DNA of 64,000 nucleotides from Geobacter sp. OR-1 (GCF_000813145.1 NZ_BAZF01000022.1:1-64000), one strand, 5' to 3'; positions 30,349-40,746 are shown, numbered from the stretch's first letter. A program made the numbers and translations. Notes: a model not told the origin generated them from the letters alone.

Positions 30349-31117
30349 TTGTCCCCCTCTCCCTTTGCATCAACTCGCGCGCCAGGTCCAGATAGCTTGT
30401 GGCGCCCCGGGAGGCGATGTCGTAGAGAATAATCGGTTTGCCGTGGCTCGGGGCCTCCGAAAGCCGTACATTTCTAGGAATGACCGTTTCAAAGGTCTCC
30501 CTGGGGAAGTGCGTACGGATCTCCTCGCTCACCTGCCGCGAGAGATTATTGCGGGCGTCAAACATGGTCAGCAGGATACCGGCAATGGTAAGGCCGGGAT
30601 TCAGCCCCTTCTGGATGAGCCTGATCGTGTTCAGAATCTGGGAAAGCCCTTCCATGGCATAAAATTCACATTGAATCGGCACCAGCACCGAATTGGCAGC
30701 GGTCAGAGCATTAACGGTGAGCAGGTTCAGAGACGGCGGGCAGTCGATCAGGATAAAATCGTATGAGCTGTCAACCGTGGCCAAGGCATTCCTGAGCTTG
30801 CGCTCCCGGCCCGGGGTCGAGACCAGCTCCAGCTCGGCGCCGGCAAGATCCGGCGTTGACGGGAGTATCTGCAGGGACGGCAATTCAGTCGGCACGATGA
30901 CATCGCCAGGAGCGATATCATTAATCAGGACATCGTAGATCGATTCGGCAAGAGCCGACTTGTCGATGCCGACCCCGCTCCCCGCATTACCCTGGGGATC
31001 TATGTCCACAAGCAGGGTCCGCTTCTCTGCCGCGGCAAGTGAAGCGGCAAGATTAACGGCGGTAGTGGTCTTTCCAACCCCACCCTTCTGATTGGCAATG
31101 CAGATTATAGTGGCCAT
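30341..31117 (-). CDS. parA: chromosome partitioning ATPase ParA (Soj)
   Basis: 258 residues. Deviant Walker A KGGVGKTTTAVNLAASLA at ~11, Walker B DFILIDCPPSL, and C-terminal basic surface. With ParB it segregates the origin region. parAB next to the atp operon is the usual arrangement in this order and suggests the window lies not far from the replication origin. Confidence 0.97.
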   Translation of the reverse strand: MATIICIANQKGGVGKTTTAVNLAASLAAAEKRTLLVDIDPQGNAGSGVGIDKSALAESIYDVLINDIAPGDVIVPTELPSLQILPSTPDLAGAELELVSTPGRERKLRNALATVDSSYDFILIDCPPSLNLLTVNALTAANSVLVPIQCEFYAMEGLSQILNTIRLIQKGLNPGLTIAGILLTMFDARNNLSRQVSEEIRTHFPRETFETVIPRNVRLSEAPSHGKPIILYDIASRGATSYLDLARELMQRERGTNG

Positions 31118-31372
31118 TGTCTCTGGTAACTCAATGAATTAATGAGTGAAATGCACATAAGGTATACAGAAGGAGTGCACCTTACCACACTCTCCCGAAT
31201 AAGAAAAGGGCGTTTCTGCTCTTGCCGCCTTATATAATCAAATCCATCCGCCGCACACCTCGGCCAATCCCCTGATCCCTTTCAGATTTTCTGATAGCTT
31301 TCGGATATCCAGCCTTGCGGTTTCGCTTCATCTGGTTATACTCTGCTGATACGGAAACTGGAGGGATTCAAG

Positions 31373-32587
31373 ATGGTCATGCTCCGGAACCTTAAGCTCG
31401 GCACCCGGCTAAATCTCTTTCTGCTGCTGATATTTGCGGCCCTGCTCACGTTCAATGCCTTTGACGACTACTTCCGGCAACATGCCCTGATCCGCAAGGA
31501 CGCCATAGACACCTCGCGCATGATGGCCCGCCAGATCATCGAAACCCGTTCTTACCTCTCCTCGGTCCTCAAGGATGAGCCCCGCAACAACCAGAACCTG
31601 ATCCCTCAGGTTGCCTCAACCCGCATAGCAGCGGCAATCAGCAAAGATAGCAAGTACACCCTGCGCCAGACTTCGCTGCGGTACAGGAACCCCGGAAACA
31701 GGCCGGACCCGTATGAAACCGCAATTCTCGAGCAATTCAACAAGAACAAGAGTGCCGAACATGTCGAGGTCGTAAGGGTCGACGGCCGGGAGATTCTGCG
31801 CTACCTGGTCCCTATGATTGCGGACCAGTCCTGTCTGGAATGCCACGGCACCTACGAGTCTGCCCCGGATTATGTGCAGAAACGGTTTCCAAAGGGGCAT
31901 TTTTCGTACAATTACCAGGTTGGCGAGGTCATCGGCGCCATATCGGTCGCCATCCCCATGGCCGATTTGTATCAGACCATCGGCAAAAACCTGAAAAGCG
32001 ATCTCCTCTATAGCGGGATAATCGTATTCCTGATCGTCATGCTGGCAGGAACCCTGTTCCGGCGGTCCATCGTCAAACCGGTGCAGCAGCTCTCGACAAC
32101 TCTTTCACAGGTTGCATCGACCGGCGCCTTTGATACCCAGTTGCCGGTTACCGGGAGCGATGAGATTTCACGCCTGATAGTGACCTACAACTCCATGATT
32201 CAGGAGTTGAACCGCAAGAGCATCCAGCGGCAGGAATCTGACGAACGGTACCGGAATATGATCGAGATGGCACGTTCCGCAATCATTACCTTCCTGGACA
32301 ACGGCCAGATCATTATTGTCAACCGGGCAGCGGAACGCCTTTTCTCTTTGAAGCGCAACGATCTGATCGGCACGGTCTTTTTCAATTGTATCGTTGACGG
32401 CGACATCCTCAGGCAGGAACTGGACAGGTCGTTCAGCGCCGAACCCACCTGGGAAGGACTTACCGTAAACCGTGAGATCAAAGATATCCGCGGCCATCGA
32501 AAGGATGTCAACCTGGCGATTTCCGCCTCATTGAGCGACGGACGCCCGATATTCACCGCCATCATCCGCGAGACCGGCGAAGATTAA
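31373..32587 (+). CDS. heme-binding HAMP-PAS sensor protein without output domain
   Basis: 404 residues; ATG at 31373 with GGAGG 8 bp upstream. TM1 ~14-30, periplasmic DUF3365/Tll0287-like domain with CLECH (154-158), a c-type heme site, TM2 ~212-230, HAMP ~230-285, PAS ~290-400. The protein ends just after the PAS domain; no kinase, cyclase or chemotaxis output follows. It may signal by contact with the next gene product, a membrane protein with a pseudo-receiver, 74 bp downstream. Redox or ligand sensing by heme is inferred from related domains. Confidence 0.85.
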   Translation: MVMLRNLKLGTRLNLFLLLIFAALLTFNAFDDYFRQHALIRKDAIDTSRMMARQIIETRSYLSSVLKDEPRNNQNLIPQVASTRIAAAISKDSKYTLRQTSLRYRNPGNRPDPYETAILEQFNKNKSAEHVEVVRVDGREILRYLVPMIADQSCLECHGTYESAPDYVQKRFPKGHFSYNYQVGEVIGAISVAIPMADLYQTIGKNLKSDLLYSGIIVFLIVMLAGTLFRRSIVKPVQQLSTTLSQVASTGAFDTQLPVTGSDEISRLIVTYNSMIQELNRKSIQRQESDERYRNMIEMARSAIITFLDNGQIIIVNRAAERLFSLKRNDLIGTVFFNCIVDGDILRQELDRSFSAEPTWEGLTVNREIKDIRGHRKDVNLAISASLSDGRPIFTAIIRETGED

Positions 32588-32661
32588 TCCTCCTGCACCG
32601 AAGTTTGCCACTTCTGTAGTGAAAACTATATTGCCAAGCCGAAGCCGCTCCTTTAGAATGC

Positions 32662-33837
32662 GTGGCCATGATAGACATCCTGTTGATATCGGACCAGCCC
32701 AGACTGCATGAAATCCTGTCGGCAACCGGCAAGCTTCCGGACGGAACCCTGAGGATCGCCACGAGCCTGAATCAGGGTCTGGCCGAAATGGCATCCAGGG
32801 CGCCCGACATCCTGTTCCTGCAGAATCGGCTCTCCGGGCTATCGGGGTTCATACTGGTCCGTCATGTCAAGGAAACCGGGTCTGCGGCAACCAAAATCGT
32901 GCTGCTCACCGACGGCCTGGAGGGGAGTGAAAACTCTTCGGCAGACATCGAACTGTTGACCGGGGTTTCGGACAACGAGCTGTCCGACGCCGTTTCCGAA
33001 ATAATCGGTGACCAGTTGGGGCTGCAAAAAGGTTCTTCAGAGATGTCGGCACGGGCCATGCTGCTTGGTCCAGCAGCCGACATCAATCGCGACGTCACTG
33101 ACAGTGTCTCGATCTCGGCCGGTTCCAGCAAGCTTGTCCGAGCTCAACTACCGGCCCCGGACCATGGGGGCAAACCCGCTCTTTCCCATGAGGAGCTCAG
33201 CCGCAAGGCAACAATCCTGAGCAGCAGTCCGCCGCCGATCCAATGGGAGAAAAAGCGGCTTGCCGTCGCGATATCAGTAGTTGCGGTCCTGGCAATAATC
33301 GGTGTGGCAGCTGCCCTGATAATGCGTGCGGCCAACAGCCCCAAACCAAAGGGAGCTGCCTCGGTCCCTGCGGTTCACACTGCCGCCCCCATGCAAACCT
33401 TCAAGCCGGCAACCACTCACCAGCCAGTAGCCCAGCCGGCCAAATCGGTCCAGCAACTCCCGGCCTTTATCCCGGCCAGCGGCATCGACCCGGCTTATGG
33501 GGTTGCCAATCCCGGCTGGGAGCGTTATACCTCGGCTGCCCGCGACTATAAACTGTTTCGCGAGTCAGGCGCAATCAGGGCGATCCAGGTGCTTGACCGC
33601 CAGGCAACCGGGATATCTCCCGAATTCTTCTCCCGCGTGATCAGGGAAACGGCCAATGTCCGCGATTACCGTCTGCAATCAAAGGAGACAAAAGGGGAAT
33701 ACCTGATCAAGAAAGGGAAGCTATCCGGTTCTGCAGAGGTAATCCTTTACAAGAACAGGTCAGACACCAACCTGCGCGCTTTTGTCTTACATTTCAAACC
33801 GCAGGAGACGCTGCCTGCACACAAGGGCCACAAATGA
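32662..33837 (+). CDS. pseudo-receiver transmembrane protein, unknown function
   Basis: 391 residues. GTG at 32662 or ATG at 32668; neither has a clear ribosome site. Residues 1-115 have a receiver-like fold (ILLISDQPRLHEIL; APDILFLQNRLSGLSGF; KIVLLTDG), but the phosphoacceptor Asp is Gln54. A linker follows, then one membrane helix (~200-223), a Pro/Ala-rich stretch and a C-terminal domain (~275-391) that is probably periplasmic. Receivers joined to a periplasmic domain through a helix are uncommon. It lies between a heme sensor and a LysM protein and overlaps the latter by 4 bp, so the three probably form one unit. Confidence 0.6.
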   Translation: MAMIDILLISDQPRLHEILSATGKLPDGTLRIATSLNQGLAEMASRAPDILFLQNRLSGLSGFILVRHVKETGSAATKIVLLTDGLEGSENSSADIELLTGVSDNELSDAVSEIIGDQLGLQKGSSEMSARAMLLGPAADINRDVTDSVSISAGSSKLVRAQLPAPDHGGKPALSHEELSRKATILSSSPPPIQWEKKRLAVAISVVAVLAIIGVAAALIMRAANSPKPKGAASVPAVHTAAPMQTFKPATTHQPVAQPAKSVQQLPAFIPASGIDPAYGVANPGWERYTSAARDYKLFRESGAIRAIQVLDRQATGISPEFFSRVIRETANVRDYRLQSKETKGEYLIKKGKLSGSAEVILYKNRSDTNLRAFVLHFKPQETLPAHKGHK

Positions 33838-34947
33838 GTTGCAACCGATCCGAAACGAAACCGGCGGTCCATAAGTCCGGTACGCCCGGGCTTATCGCGT
33901 TCCTGGCAGTTATCATCTGTATGGCCGGTCGGATCAGTGCGGCCGGTGCCGCAGCACCCGGAGCACAGTTTGAAATCGACCTGAAGGAGCTGGACAAGTT
34001 GAAGACGGCGCCGAAACAGGAGCCGGCAAGACCGCGCAAGGAAGCTGCTGCCAGGGCAGCGGAAAAGCGGACCGAAGCCCCGCGGCCATTGAAGGGAAAT
34101 GTTACCTATACTGTAAAACCTGGCGACAACCTGTTCAAGATCCTGATGCGCGACTTCGGCATGTCCAACCGCGAAGCGGAACTGCGCATCCCGGAACTGG
34201 TCCGGATCAACGGTCTCTCCGGCAGCACCAGGCTGACCGTCGGCAGCAAGCTTGTTATCCCGGCCGAGAGGCAGGCCAGGGAGCACCACCACCGGCAGCC
34301 GCGCCACGAGGAAACGCGCGCGCCCAAAACGGAGACTCCCGCAGCCGAGGCAGCGCCGGCCGAACCCGCGCCTCCAGTAGCCGCCCCTGTACCACAGGAA
34401 CCGTCTTCAACCGTGCCGGCCCATGTGGCGGTAAAATCCATCACCGGTGCCGCTCCTTACCAGGCATTGGACCAGCTGCTCGCAGCGCTTTCGCTCCAAT
34501 GGGAGCGGGACAAGGTGATCGAAGGCACCATCGCCCCACAAAACCCCGGAGAGCTTCAGCATCAAGGTCGATTATTACCTGGAACATGACGCCAGGCGCT
34601 ACGTACTGGTCGGCAGCAGAAAGGACCCCTACGAATACACCATGCTCCGGTTGCTGGAAATGGCCGGCTACACTGTGATCAGGCTTGACGACCAATCCGG
34701 ATTGCCCGGTCTGGCAAAGCAACTCCTGACCAGGCTGGGGTTCCAGTTCAGCTCCGGGAAGCATCGGTTCTCCATGTCTGGCAACCCGGCCGAAGCTAGG
34801 ACCCTCGATGGTTTCCTCGTAACAGTGAAGACACCCGACACCAGGGTCTTCATTACCGACATCCCGCTCGATGCGGTCAGCATCGAAAAGCTGGAGACGA
34901 CGTCGGTGACGCCGCTCACGGGAGAACCCACAGCAGCTGCACCGTAG
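33834..34947 (+). pseudogene. LysM-domain protein, reading frame shifted near 34540
   Basis: The first frame (33834-34589, 251 residues) has a signal-anchor segment, a basic/Ala-rich linker, a LysM domain (~90-145, TYTVKPGDNLFKILMRDFG), and a Pro/Ala linker, then stops at TGA 34587. From about 34540 the adjacent frame is open to 34947 and reads on smoothly as TPESFSIKVDYYLEHDARR and onward. Removing one base from the CAAAACCCCG run near 34542 joins both halves into one protein of ~371 residues. So this is a one-base insertion, a sequencing error or a slippage site. LysM binds peptidoglycan; the C-terminal domain is unknown. Translation is coupled to the upstream gene (ATGA). Confidence 0.75.
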
Positions 34948-35017
34948 GCTCTCCTCCTCCAATTTCTGCAAGCCCAGAGAGTTGCGCCCCCCCAAGCCGT
35001 TGAACGTGCTGGCACAC

Positions 35018-35050
35018 AATTATGAGCCCCGATTGCTCGGGGCTCATAAT
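35018..35050. terminator. bidirectional terminator
   Basis: A perfect 14-bp inverted repeat (ATTATGAGCCCCGA with its complement, loop TTGC) lies between the facing LysM and lipoprotein genes. The T-tracts are short. Confidence 0.75.
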
Positions 35051-35161
35051 CTTGCTTTATACTTCATGGATTGCTATGTGGTGCCGGAACTGGCTTCATA
35101 TCACAAGCCGAGCATCTATTAATGTTCCCTTTTATTGCTAAATGGCCTACTAAAGTGTTTA

Positions 35162-35692
35162 TTACAATGTCTTTCCAACTGTTGGCAAGCCACTAGCAAT
35201 GTCTTCGCCAAGAGGCGCCATGAGTTTTTCAATTGTCCCGACAGTTGTACTCCAGGCTGGTCGATTTTGTGTACGGGAAGCGGTCACAGTCCCAAGAGCC
35301 TTGCCAGTCGTGGGGTCAACTATCTTAGCAGCTGCAGTTCCAATCCCATAGGCAAGCATGCGAATTCCACCGTTAAGTGCGGTTATAGAGGGGTATACCT
35401 CCAATGCACCGGGTTGTGGTTGATCTGAAAAAACAACTTTTTCAAAGTAGCCAAGCTTCATAGCATATTTTTCAAACTCATCATTAAATGACTTCAATAA
35501 TGACGTCTTTATGTTAGCAAGCTCTACCTTGTCGTCGTTTTCCACATTTACATAAATTGTTTGCTCAAAAGAGAGAGGACGAACAACAAGAGTAGTATAC
35601 GGTGCTAAAGCTGTATCTTTTTTGGCCGGAACAGATGAACAGCCTGCCAGAATTGCCACAGCAACAACCATTAGGAACAATTTATTCAACAT
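35162..35692 (-). CDS. DUF4410-like lipoprotein
   Basis: 176 residues from the ATG at 35692 (GGAGG 6 bp upstream; the frame is open to 35722). Lipobox ILAGC (Cys ~17). The body (YTTLVVRPLSFEQ, SFNDEFEKYAMKLGYFEKVVFSDQ, AYGIGTAAAKIVDPTTGKALGTV) resembles DUF4410 outer-membrane lipoproteins with a possible curli-like or transport accessory fold. Base composition is lower in GC than the surrounding genes, as for the next gene, which suggests acquisition. Confidence 0.7.
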   Translation of the reverse strand: MLNKLFLMVVAVAILAGCSSVPAKKDTALAPYTTLVVRPLSFEQTIYVNVENDDKVELANIKTSLLKSFNDEFEKYAMKLGYFEKVVFSDQPQPGALEVYPSITALNGGIRMLAYGIGTAAAKIVDPTTGKALGTVTASRTQNRPAWSTTVGTIEKLMAPLGEDIASGLPTVGKTL

Positions 35693-35777
35693 ATAAATCC
35701 TCCAATCTGAAAATATTTGCATTATTATTAAGTTAAATTTATCAAGTTAACTAGTTATACTCGTTGGCATGCTTTTA

Positions 35778-37085
35778 TTATTGTTTATACAAATATGCAT
35801 AACCTGAAAAAGCAATTGAATTATTTCTTAAAATAAGGACATTGCCATATACTGAAGTTGTATTTGATGTAATTGAGTTTGTTCCTATCACTAATCCATT
35901 GTCTCCATCAGCAAATCCGATGATCATGCTGTTATCTGGCAAAACTCCGATATAACCTGTTGAACTGATACTAGAAATATTTGCAACTCCATTACTTAAT
36001 ACAGAACATTGTATCGTCCCAGAGTGATAGTTTATGTAATTACTCACTCCTATTGAAGGTCCAATCGTTACTGTAACGCTAGGGCTTACGGTAGAATCTG
36101 TTTTCCAAACTTGTTGATTTGTGCTTACGGGAGTCGCTGTTACCGTAACAGATGCTGTGGCATATTTCGAATTATCGACTTGGCTCGTGGCTTTAATATG
36201 ATAAGTGCCTGCCGCGGAAGGTGCCGTATACACACCGGAGGAATTAACACTTCCACCGTTTGTCTCCAGAACACTCCAAGTTACGTTCTGATTACTGGTT
36301 CCTGTTACTGATGCATAAAAATTAATAGTATCATTTACTGGTACAGATGATGAACTTTGGGTTAAGGAGACGGAAATTGGAATCTGAATTGGCGGCAATG
36401 GAATATTGTCAATACTGATCTGACCATTGAGAACATTATTGCTTAAAGATGAGTATATTATGGCATTAGTGTCTGCATTCTTGATTACAACATTTCCACC
36501 GGCAATATCAATAATGATCATGTCGAAAAGCAGGTCTAACCCCTGATGATTTGCAGTATAAGCATCAGTTAAGAAATTTATGTTACTAACCCCATATTGT
36601 TGAAGAAGGTCGTTAAGCAGTGCTTTGATTTGAGAAACTGAGACGGATATCTGCTGTTGAATAGCAAGCATTTTTGCGGCATCCGGCGATGTATAGAATG
36701 AGGCTAGGTTGTCGTTGCCGTATGCATGTATCAACGTTAAATTTGTAAATGGGTTAATATTTGCGGTTCCTTTGTCTGTTGCAAAAGAATAGAGAGTATA
36801 ATTCTGACCGCCTGCGGTTCCGACTGCCTTAAGGATGAATGGTGCTTTTAAGCCAGAGACATTGAAAGAAAAAGAGCCGTTAGCAGAAATGGGGGTTGTT
36901 AATTCTTGAGCTGGGTTTGAGGAGTCTTTAAGATATACCGTTCCGACAAGAGGCGAGCCAGTTGCAGCAACACCACTGACTGTCGCAGTTGGCGTGCCTC
37001 CCTCCCCACCGCCACCACAACCGGCCATGGCAAACATAACCATAAGACATGACAACAGAGTCAAATAACGCAAACAATTTCTCAT
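35778..37085 (-). CDS. lipoprotein with Ig-like domain
   Basis: 435 residues. Lipobox AMAGC (Cys ~23) with a Gly-rich linker. Residues ~35-120 form a beta-sandwich with SGVAATGSPLVGTVYLKDSS, as in DUF4397/carboxypeptidase-regulatory-like proteins; ~225-320 is a Big2-type Ig module (TQSSSSVPVNDTINFYASVTG, VTWSVLETNGGSVNSSGVYTAPS); the last ~110 residues form a beta-rich C-terminal domain. Likely surface exposed. AT-rich with many Asn and Ser codons, unlike its neighbours. Confidence 0.8.
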   Translation of the reverse strand: MRNCLRYLTLLSCLMVMFAMAGCGGGGEGGTPTATVSGVAATGSPLVGTVYLKDSSNPAQELTTPISANGSFSFNVSGLKAPFILKAVGTAGGQNYTLYSFATDKGTANINPFTNLTLIHAYGNDNLASFYTSPDAAKMLAIQQQISVSVSQIKALLNDLLQQYGVSNINFLTDAYTANHQGLDLLFDMIIIDIAGGNVVIKNADTNAIIYSSLSNNVLNGQISIDNIPLPPIQIPISVSLTQSSSSVPVNDTINFYASVTGTSNQNVTWSVLETNGGSVNSSGVYTAPSAAGTYHIKATSQVDNSKYATASVTVTATPVSTNQQVWKTDSTVSPSVTVTIGPSIGVSNYINYHSGTIQCSVLSNGVANISSISSTGYIGVLPDNSMIIGFADGDNGLVIGTNSITSNTTSVYGNVLILRNNSIAFSGYAYLYKQ

Positions 37086-37694
37086 ACATCCTCCTGATCC
37101 ATAAAATTCTCACACCTCATGACGTGAGTAAGTAAGTAGCGGAGCAAGTTCATGACGTTACCTAGCTCAACAACCGCATGAAATCACAACCTTTATTTGC
37201 ACAAAATTAAAAAGCAAATAAAGCTATATTGCATGTTATTTTAAACTGTTTATTAATGCTAAGCGATGATATTGCATTGAAGATTTCCCGTCAGGCCACG
37301 GCGGTGTGGGACTGGAAAGCCTACAATCTATTAAAAGCCTTTCTCCTATGAACAAGATTTTGAGATATTGCGAGACAACATAACAAATAACTTAATAATA
37401 AAAACTCATGTATAATGCAACACAAAAGTGTATACAACTTTATACAAAATAGCAGTCACCATAACAGTTGACAAAGTTGCCACAACAGGATGAGTCATTA
37501 AAACAATAACTACGCCAAGCCCCCCACCCATATCAGCGTAACTTATTGACATTGCGCGGTTTATTCTACTCTAACTTCATTTTGTGTCTTTATTGTAATT
37601 AATATTACAGCGGTCATACTTGCATACGAGCTCAAGGCGCCTTCTGTAGCCGAATATGAAGCAATCCATTGCAATCTCGATCTGCGGGCAGAAA
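37086..37694. other. AT-rich intergenic region
   Basis: About 610 bp, clearly more AT-rich than the flanking genes. The heptamer ATGACGT occurs twice near 37119 and 37151. A 31-codon open frame (37256-37351, plus) has no ribosome site. No RNA gene is recognised. Promoters for the lipoprotein at 35778 should lie at its left end. Confidence 0.4.
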
Positions 37695-37726
37695 CAAAAA
37701 AGGGCACTGCCTTGTGCGCAGTGCCC
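37695..37726 (-). terminator. terminator after the 942-residue gene
   Basis: On the minus strand GGGCACTGC and GCAGTGCCC pair and are followed by TTTTTT, about 30 bp after the stop codon. Confidence 0.85.
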
Positions 37727-37756
37727 ATAAATATTCGCAAATTCGCGGTGTTGTAA

Positions 37757-40585
37757 TTAGTACGAATTCCCCAGCTGATCCTGATAGCTGAGCAAGTTCT
37801 TCACCTGCAGGTTAGTGCCAACTGCAACTCCTGACTTGACGCGGATCGAGACCCGGGCGCCTTTTTTCTCCCCGGCCCCGAGTTCCTCGAATTTCCAGAT
37901 ATAGTCCCCGCCTCTGCCGCGGCTGACCGCCGGGTCCGAGGCGACCAGTTCCAGAGCATCGGGGAGCAGGCTGCGCATCTCGACCACCTTGGCGATGCTG
38001 GAGCCACGGTTGGTGCAGGTCAGGTCAAAGGTGGCCACTTCTCCGGGCCGCAAGCGGCCACCGCGGCCGGTCATGGCAAGCTCCACCAGGGGTCTGGAAT
38101 AGGCCAGCTTGATACTGACCGCGGCGCTCTTCTTCCGGTCTCCTTCAGGCTCAAAGGTTATAGAGAGCGGGACGCTGGCTCCATCGCTTTCATTGGCCGG
38201 GGTCTTGAGTTCCAGAATGACATAGGCCTCTTCACGCGGCGACAGGGGACCGATATGGTTGATGACCGGGTCGTTGGGCTGCCTGATCCCGTCACGGTTG
38301 AGATCCTGGTAAAGGGTGTAGGTTACGTTGGCCGGGATGTTCGGCCGGATCGGGAAATCCTCCCGCTGGTTGCCGGTGTTGGTGACGATCAGCGGAATGG
38401 TCACAGTCTGGCCGGGGATGACGAGCAGCCGGTCGGAGGTGCTGCGGGCGGCGACGCCGCTTATCCCCTGTACCAGGGAAACTGCCGACACAAAGGAATC
38501 CGAGGTCTCCAGATCATTGTTGATAAGGTCGCCGCGCAGGAACAGCTCTTGGCGAGCTATGGCCTCGTCCTTGAGCTGGAAGGTCACGCTCAACTCCCGG
38601 GTTTCGCCGGATTCAAGCTTGAGTCCGTCCAGAAGGAGCGCGGCCTTCATCTCCTGCTTGAACCCTGACTTGATCGGATCGACCGGCTCGTAGAGCGGCG
38701 GGTAATTCATCCGGAGCAGAACGCCGCTGGCTGGCGCAGAACCTATGTTCAACAGGGTGACCCGGTAGGTAACCTTTTCGCCGGGAGCGATTTCTTTCCG
38801 GTCCGTGTTGATCACCGCCCTGAGCAGCGGCGCCGAGGCGATGAGCGTAACCTGCCTGGACTGCGAGACGTCGCGGGCATACTTGGAGGCCAGCTTGACC
38901 GGGAAGCTGATCTTCTGGCCGTCAATTACCCCTTTCGGGATGCTGATCCCCATAACCCCTTTGAAGTGTTGTCCGGGGGCAAGCTGCGGGGTGAGGTTTA
39001 CCGGCACCTCTGTATTCTCACTGGAGAAGAACTGGACCCCATATTCGGCCGGGAACCCGGACTCGAGATAAAAACTGTCTTCACCGTTGCCGCGATTGAT
39101 CACCTCGAACGGCATCGTAATCCTTCGGCCAACCGGGAAAACCTGGCCGGCGGTATCGACATTGAACTCCACATCCACGAACTGGCCTACTTCGAGGGTC
39201 AACACCTGGGTGGTGACCGGGGGCTGGGTAGGGGGCAATGATTTGGCCAGGCTGCCGCCGGCCGGATAATCGACACCCATCGCCTTGAGCTTGGCCGATG
39301 CCGCCTCTGCCCCGCTGCTGCCGGGTGAAGAGTCGATAATCTTCCGGTATCCGGCAATGGCCTGCTCCCGCGCCGTCTCAACCGGTTTGGCAGATTTACT
39401 CCGTTTTCCGGCAGCACGGGAAGCGGATTTTTTACCGGCAGCGATCCGTTTCTGCTCGCTAGCAGCCTTGGCCACGGCAACACGCTTCTGGGCTTCGGCC
39501 TCTTTTTCCCGTGCCAGCCGCTCCTCTTCAGCCTTCTTTGCCGCAAGCCGCTCTTTTTCGGCCGTCTCTGCCGCAATCCTGGCGGCAGCAGCCTTTTCCG
39601 CAGCAAGCCGCTTCTGTTCGACCTCGGCCTTATCCTGGGCAACCCTCTCCGCTGCCCCCTTTTCGTTTGCCAGCCGTTCTGTTTCGGCCTTTTCTTTCGC
39701 GGATCTTTCCGCAGCTATCCGCTCACGCTCGGCCTTTTCTCCGACCACCCTTTCGGCCTCGGCCTTCTCTGCCGCGATTCGAAGCCGTTCCTGTTCCGCC
39801 TTTTCCTTGGCAAGACGTTTGGTCTCCGCCCGCTCCAGCGCAACCCTTTCCTGCTCGGCGCGGTCGAGGTCAGCCTTTGCCGCTGCCAGCCGCTCGTTTT
39901 CCAGTTTTTCAGCAGCAGCCTTCTCTGCCGCGGCCTTCGCCAGCGCCTGCTGCCGCTCTGCGGCTACAGCAGCCTCGCGGGCTGATCTTTCGGTCTCGGC
40001 CTTTTCCCGGGCAAGCCGCTCGGTTGCCGCTTTTTCGGCGGCAAGTTTTTCCGCCGCAACCTTCTCCAGTTCAGCTGTTTCCCGCGCTGTCCGCTCTGCA
40101 GCAGCGCGCTCCGACGCCAGACGGCTTTCCTCTGCGGCCGCCTTATCTGCTGCGGTTTTCCTGTCGGCAACCCTTTCAGCCTCCGCCTTGCGGCCTTCAG
40201 CATCAGCCTTGTCATTCTTGGCGTATGCCGTAGCCAGGGCCACCAGCTCATCCTCCACGGTCCCCTTCAGCGGATTGTCCGGGTACTCGCGGAAGAATTG
40301 CGCCATGTACCGGGCCGCGGAATCCTTGTCCCCGGCCTTGTAGCTGGCGCGCGCCAGCCAGAAGATCGCCATGTCGCGCAACTGGGTATCAGGGTAGTTC
40401 TTCAGAACCTGCGCCATCTTTTCGGCAGCGACCGCGTAATCCTTTTTCTGGTAGGCATTGAATCCGGTTATGAACAGCTGGGTATCCTGGGAATCCAAGG
40501 CGTTGGAAGGGGCAGGGATCAAGAGAAGACATAAAAGGAGCCCGACAAGGCACCTGCTGACAATTGGTCGAATGGATACTGGCAC
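37757..40585 (-). CDS. large coiled-coil exported protein with TPR and beta-sandwich repeats
   Basis: 942 residues, GTG start at 40585 after GAGAG. Signal peptide (~1-29); TPR/Tol-Pal-like helices (~32-120); a highly charged Ala/Glu/Lys/Arg coiled coil (~125-390) built from short units such as [15 protein letters not shown]; another helical repeat (~405-440); then ~470 residues of beta-sandwich modules of the DUF11/CARDB kind ([49 protein letters not shown]). It should span or brace the periplasm, like TolA, and display the beta modules. Divergent from uvrC, with its start only 160 bp away. No close family is recognised. Confidence 0.75.
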   Translation of the reverse strand: MPVSIRPIVSRCLVGLLLCLLLIPAPSNALDSQDTQLFITGFNAYQKKDYAVAAEKMAQVLKNYPDTQLRDMAIFWLARASYKAGDKDSAARYMAQFFREYPDNPLKGTVEDELVALATAYAKNDKADAEGRKAEAERVADRKTAADKAAAEESRLASERAAAERTARETAELEKVAAEKLAAEKAATERLAREKAETERSAREAAVAAERQQALAKAAAEKAAAEKLENERLAAAKADLDRAEQERVALERAETKRLAKEKAEQERLRIAAEKAEAERVVGEKAERERIAAERSAKEKAETERLANEKGAAERVAQDKAEVEQKRLAAEKAAAARIAAETAEKERLAAKKAEEERLAREKEAEAQKRVAVAKAASEQKRIAAGKKSASRAAGKRSKSAKPVETAREQAIAGYRKIIDSSPGSSGAEAASAKLKAMGVDYPAGGSLAKSLPPTQPPVTTQVLTLEVGQFVDVEFNVDTAGQVFPVGRRITMPFEVINRGNGEDSFYLESGFPAEYGVQFFSSENTEVPVNLTPQLAPGQHFKGVMGISIPKGVIDGQKISFPVKLASKYARDVSQSRQVTLIASAPLLRAVINTDRKEIAPGEKVTYRVTLLNIGSAPASGVLLRMNYPPLYEPVDPIKSGFKQEMKAALLLDGLKLESGETRELSVTFQLKDEAIARQELFLRGDLINNDLETSDSFVSAVSLVQGISGVAARSTSDRLLVIPGQTVTIPLIVTNTGNQREDFPIRPNIPANVTYTLYQDLNRDGIRQPNDPVINHIGPLSPREEAYVILELKTPANESDGASVPLSITFEPEGDRKKSAAVSIKLAYSRPLVELAMTGRGGRLRPGEVATFDLTCTNRGSSIAKVVEMRSLLPDALELVASDPAVSRGRGGDYIWKFEELGAGEKKGARVSIRVKSGVAVGTNLQVKNLLSYQDQLGNSY

Positions 40586-40746
40586 TGGCGCGCTCTCTCT
40601 TAAGCTACTTTTGTGAAATGCTGCCGAAAAATAGCACCAACCGCAAGCGTTGTCAACGACGAATGGGGCTTGCGCAAGCCGCTAACGGGCTGTTGCCTTG
40701 CGCGCATTCGATTGCATCGCCCCGCACAAGGCAGTATAATCGCCCC

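Noticed and set aside
29500-31372. parS site near parAB
   Set aside because: I looked for the TGTTTCACGTGAAACA palindrome and found no copy in the window; the GTGAAACA near 23391 is only a half-site.
37256-37351. 31-codon open frame in the AT-rich gap
   Set aside because: No ribosome site, no neighbours in the same direction, and too short to judge; likely chance.
39285-40343. 352-residue Ser/Ala-rich frame antisense to the coiled-coil gene
   Set aside because: Produced by the repetitive GC-rich codons of the coil; low-complexity and without a start site.
40564-40746. Longer N-terminus for UvrC
   Set aside because: The UvrC family begins near the GIY-YIG domain, which fits the ATG at 40747; the extra part has no homology-like features.
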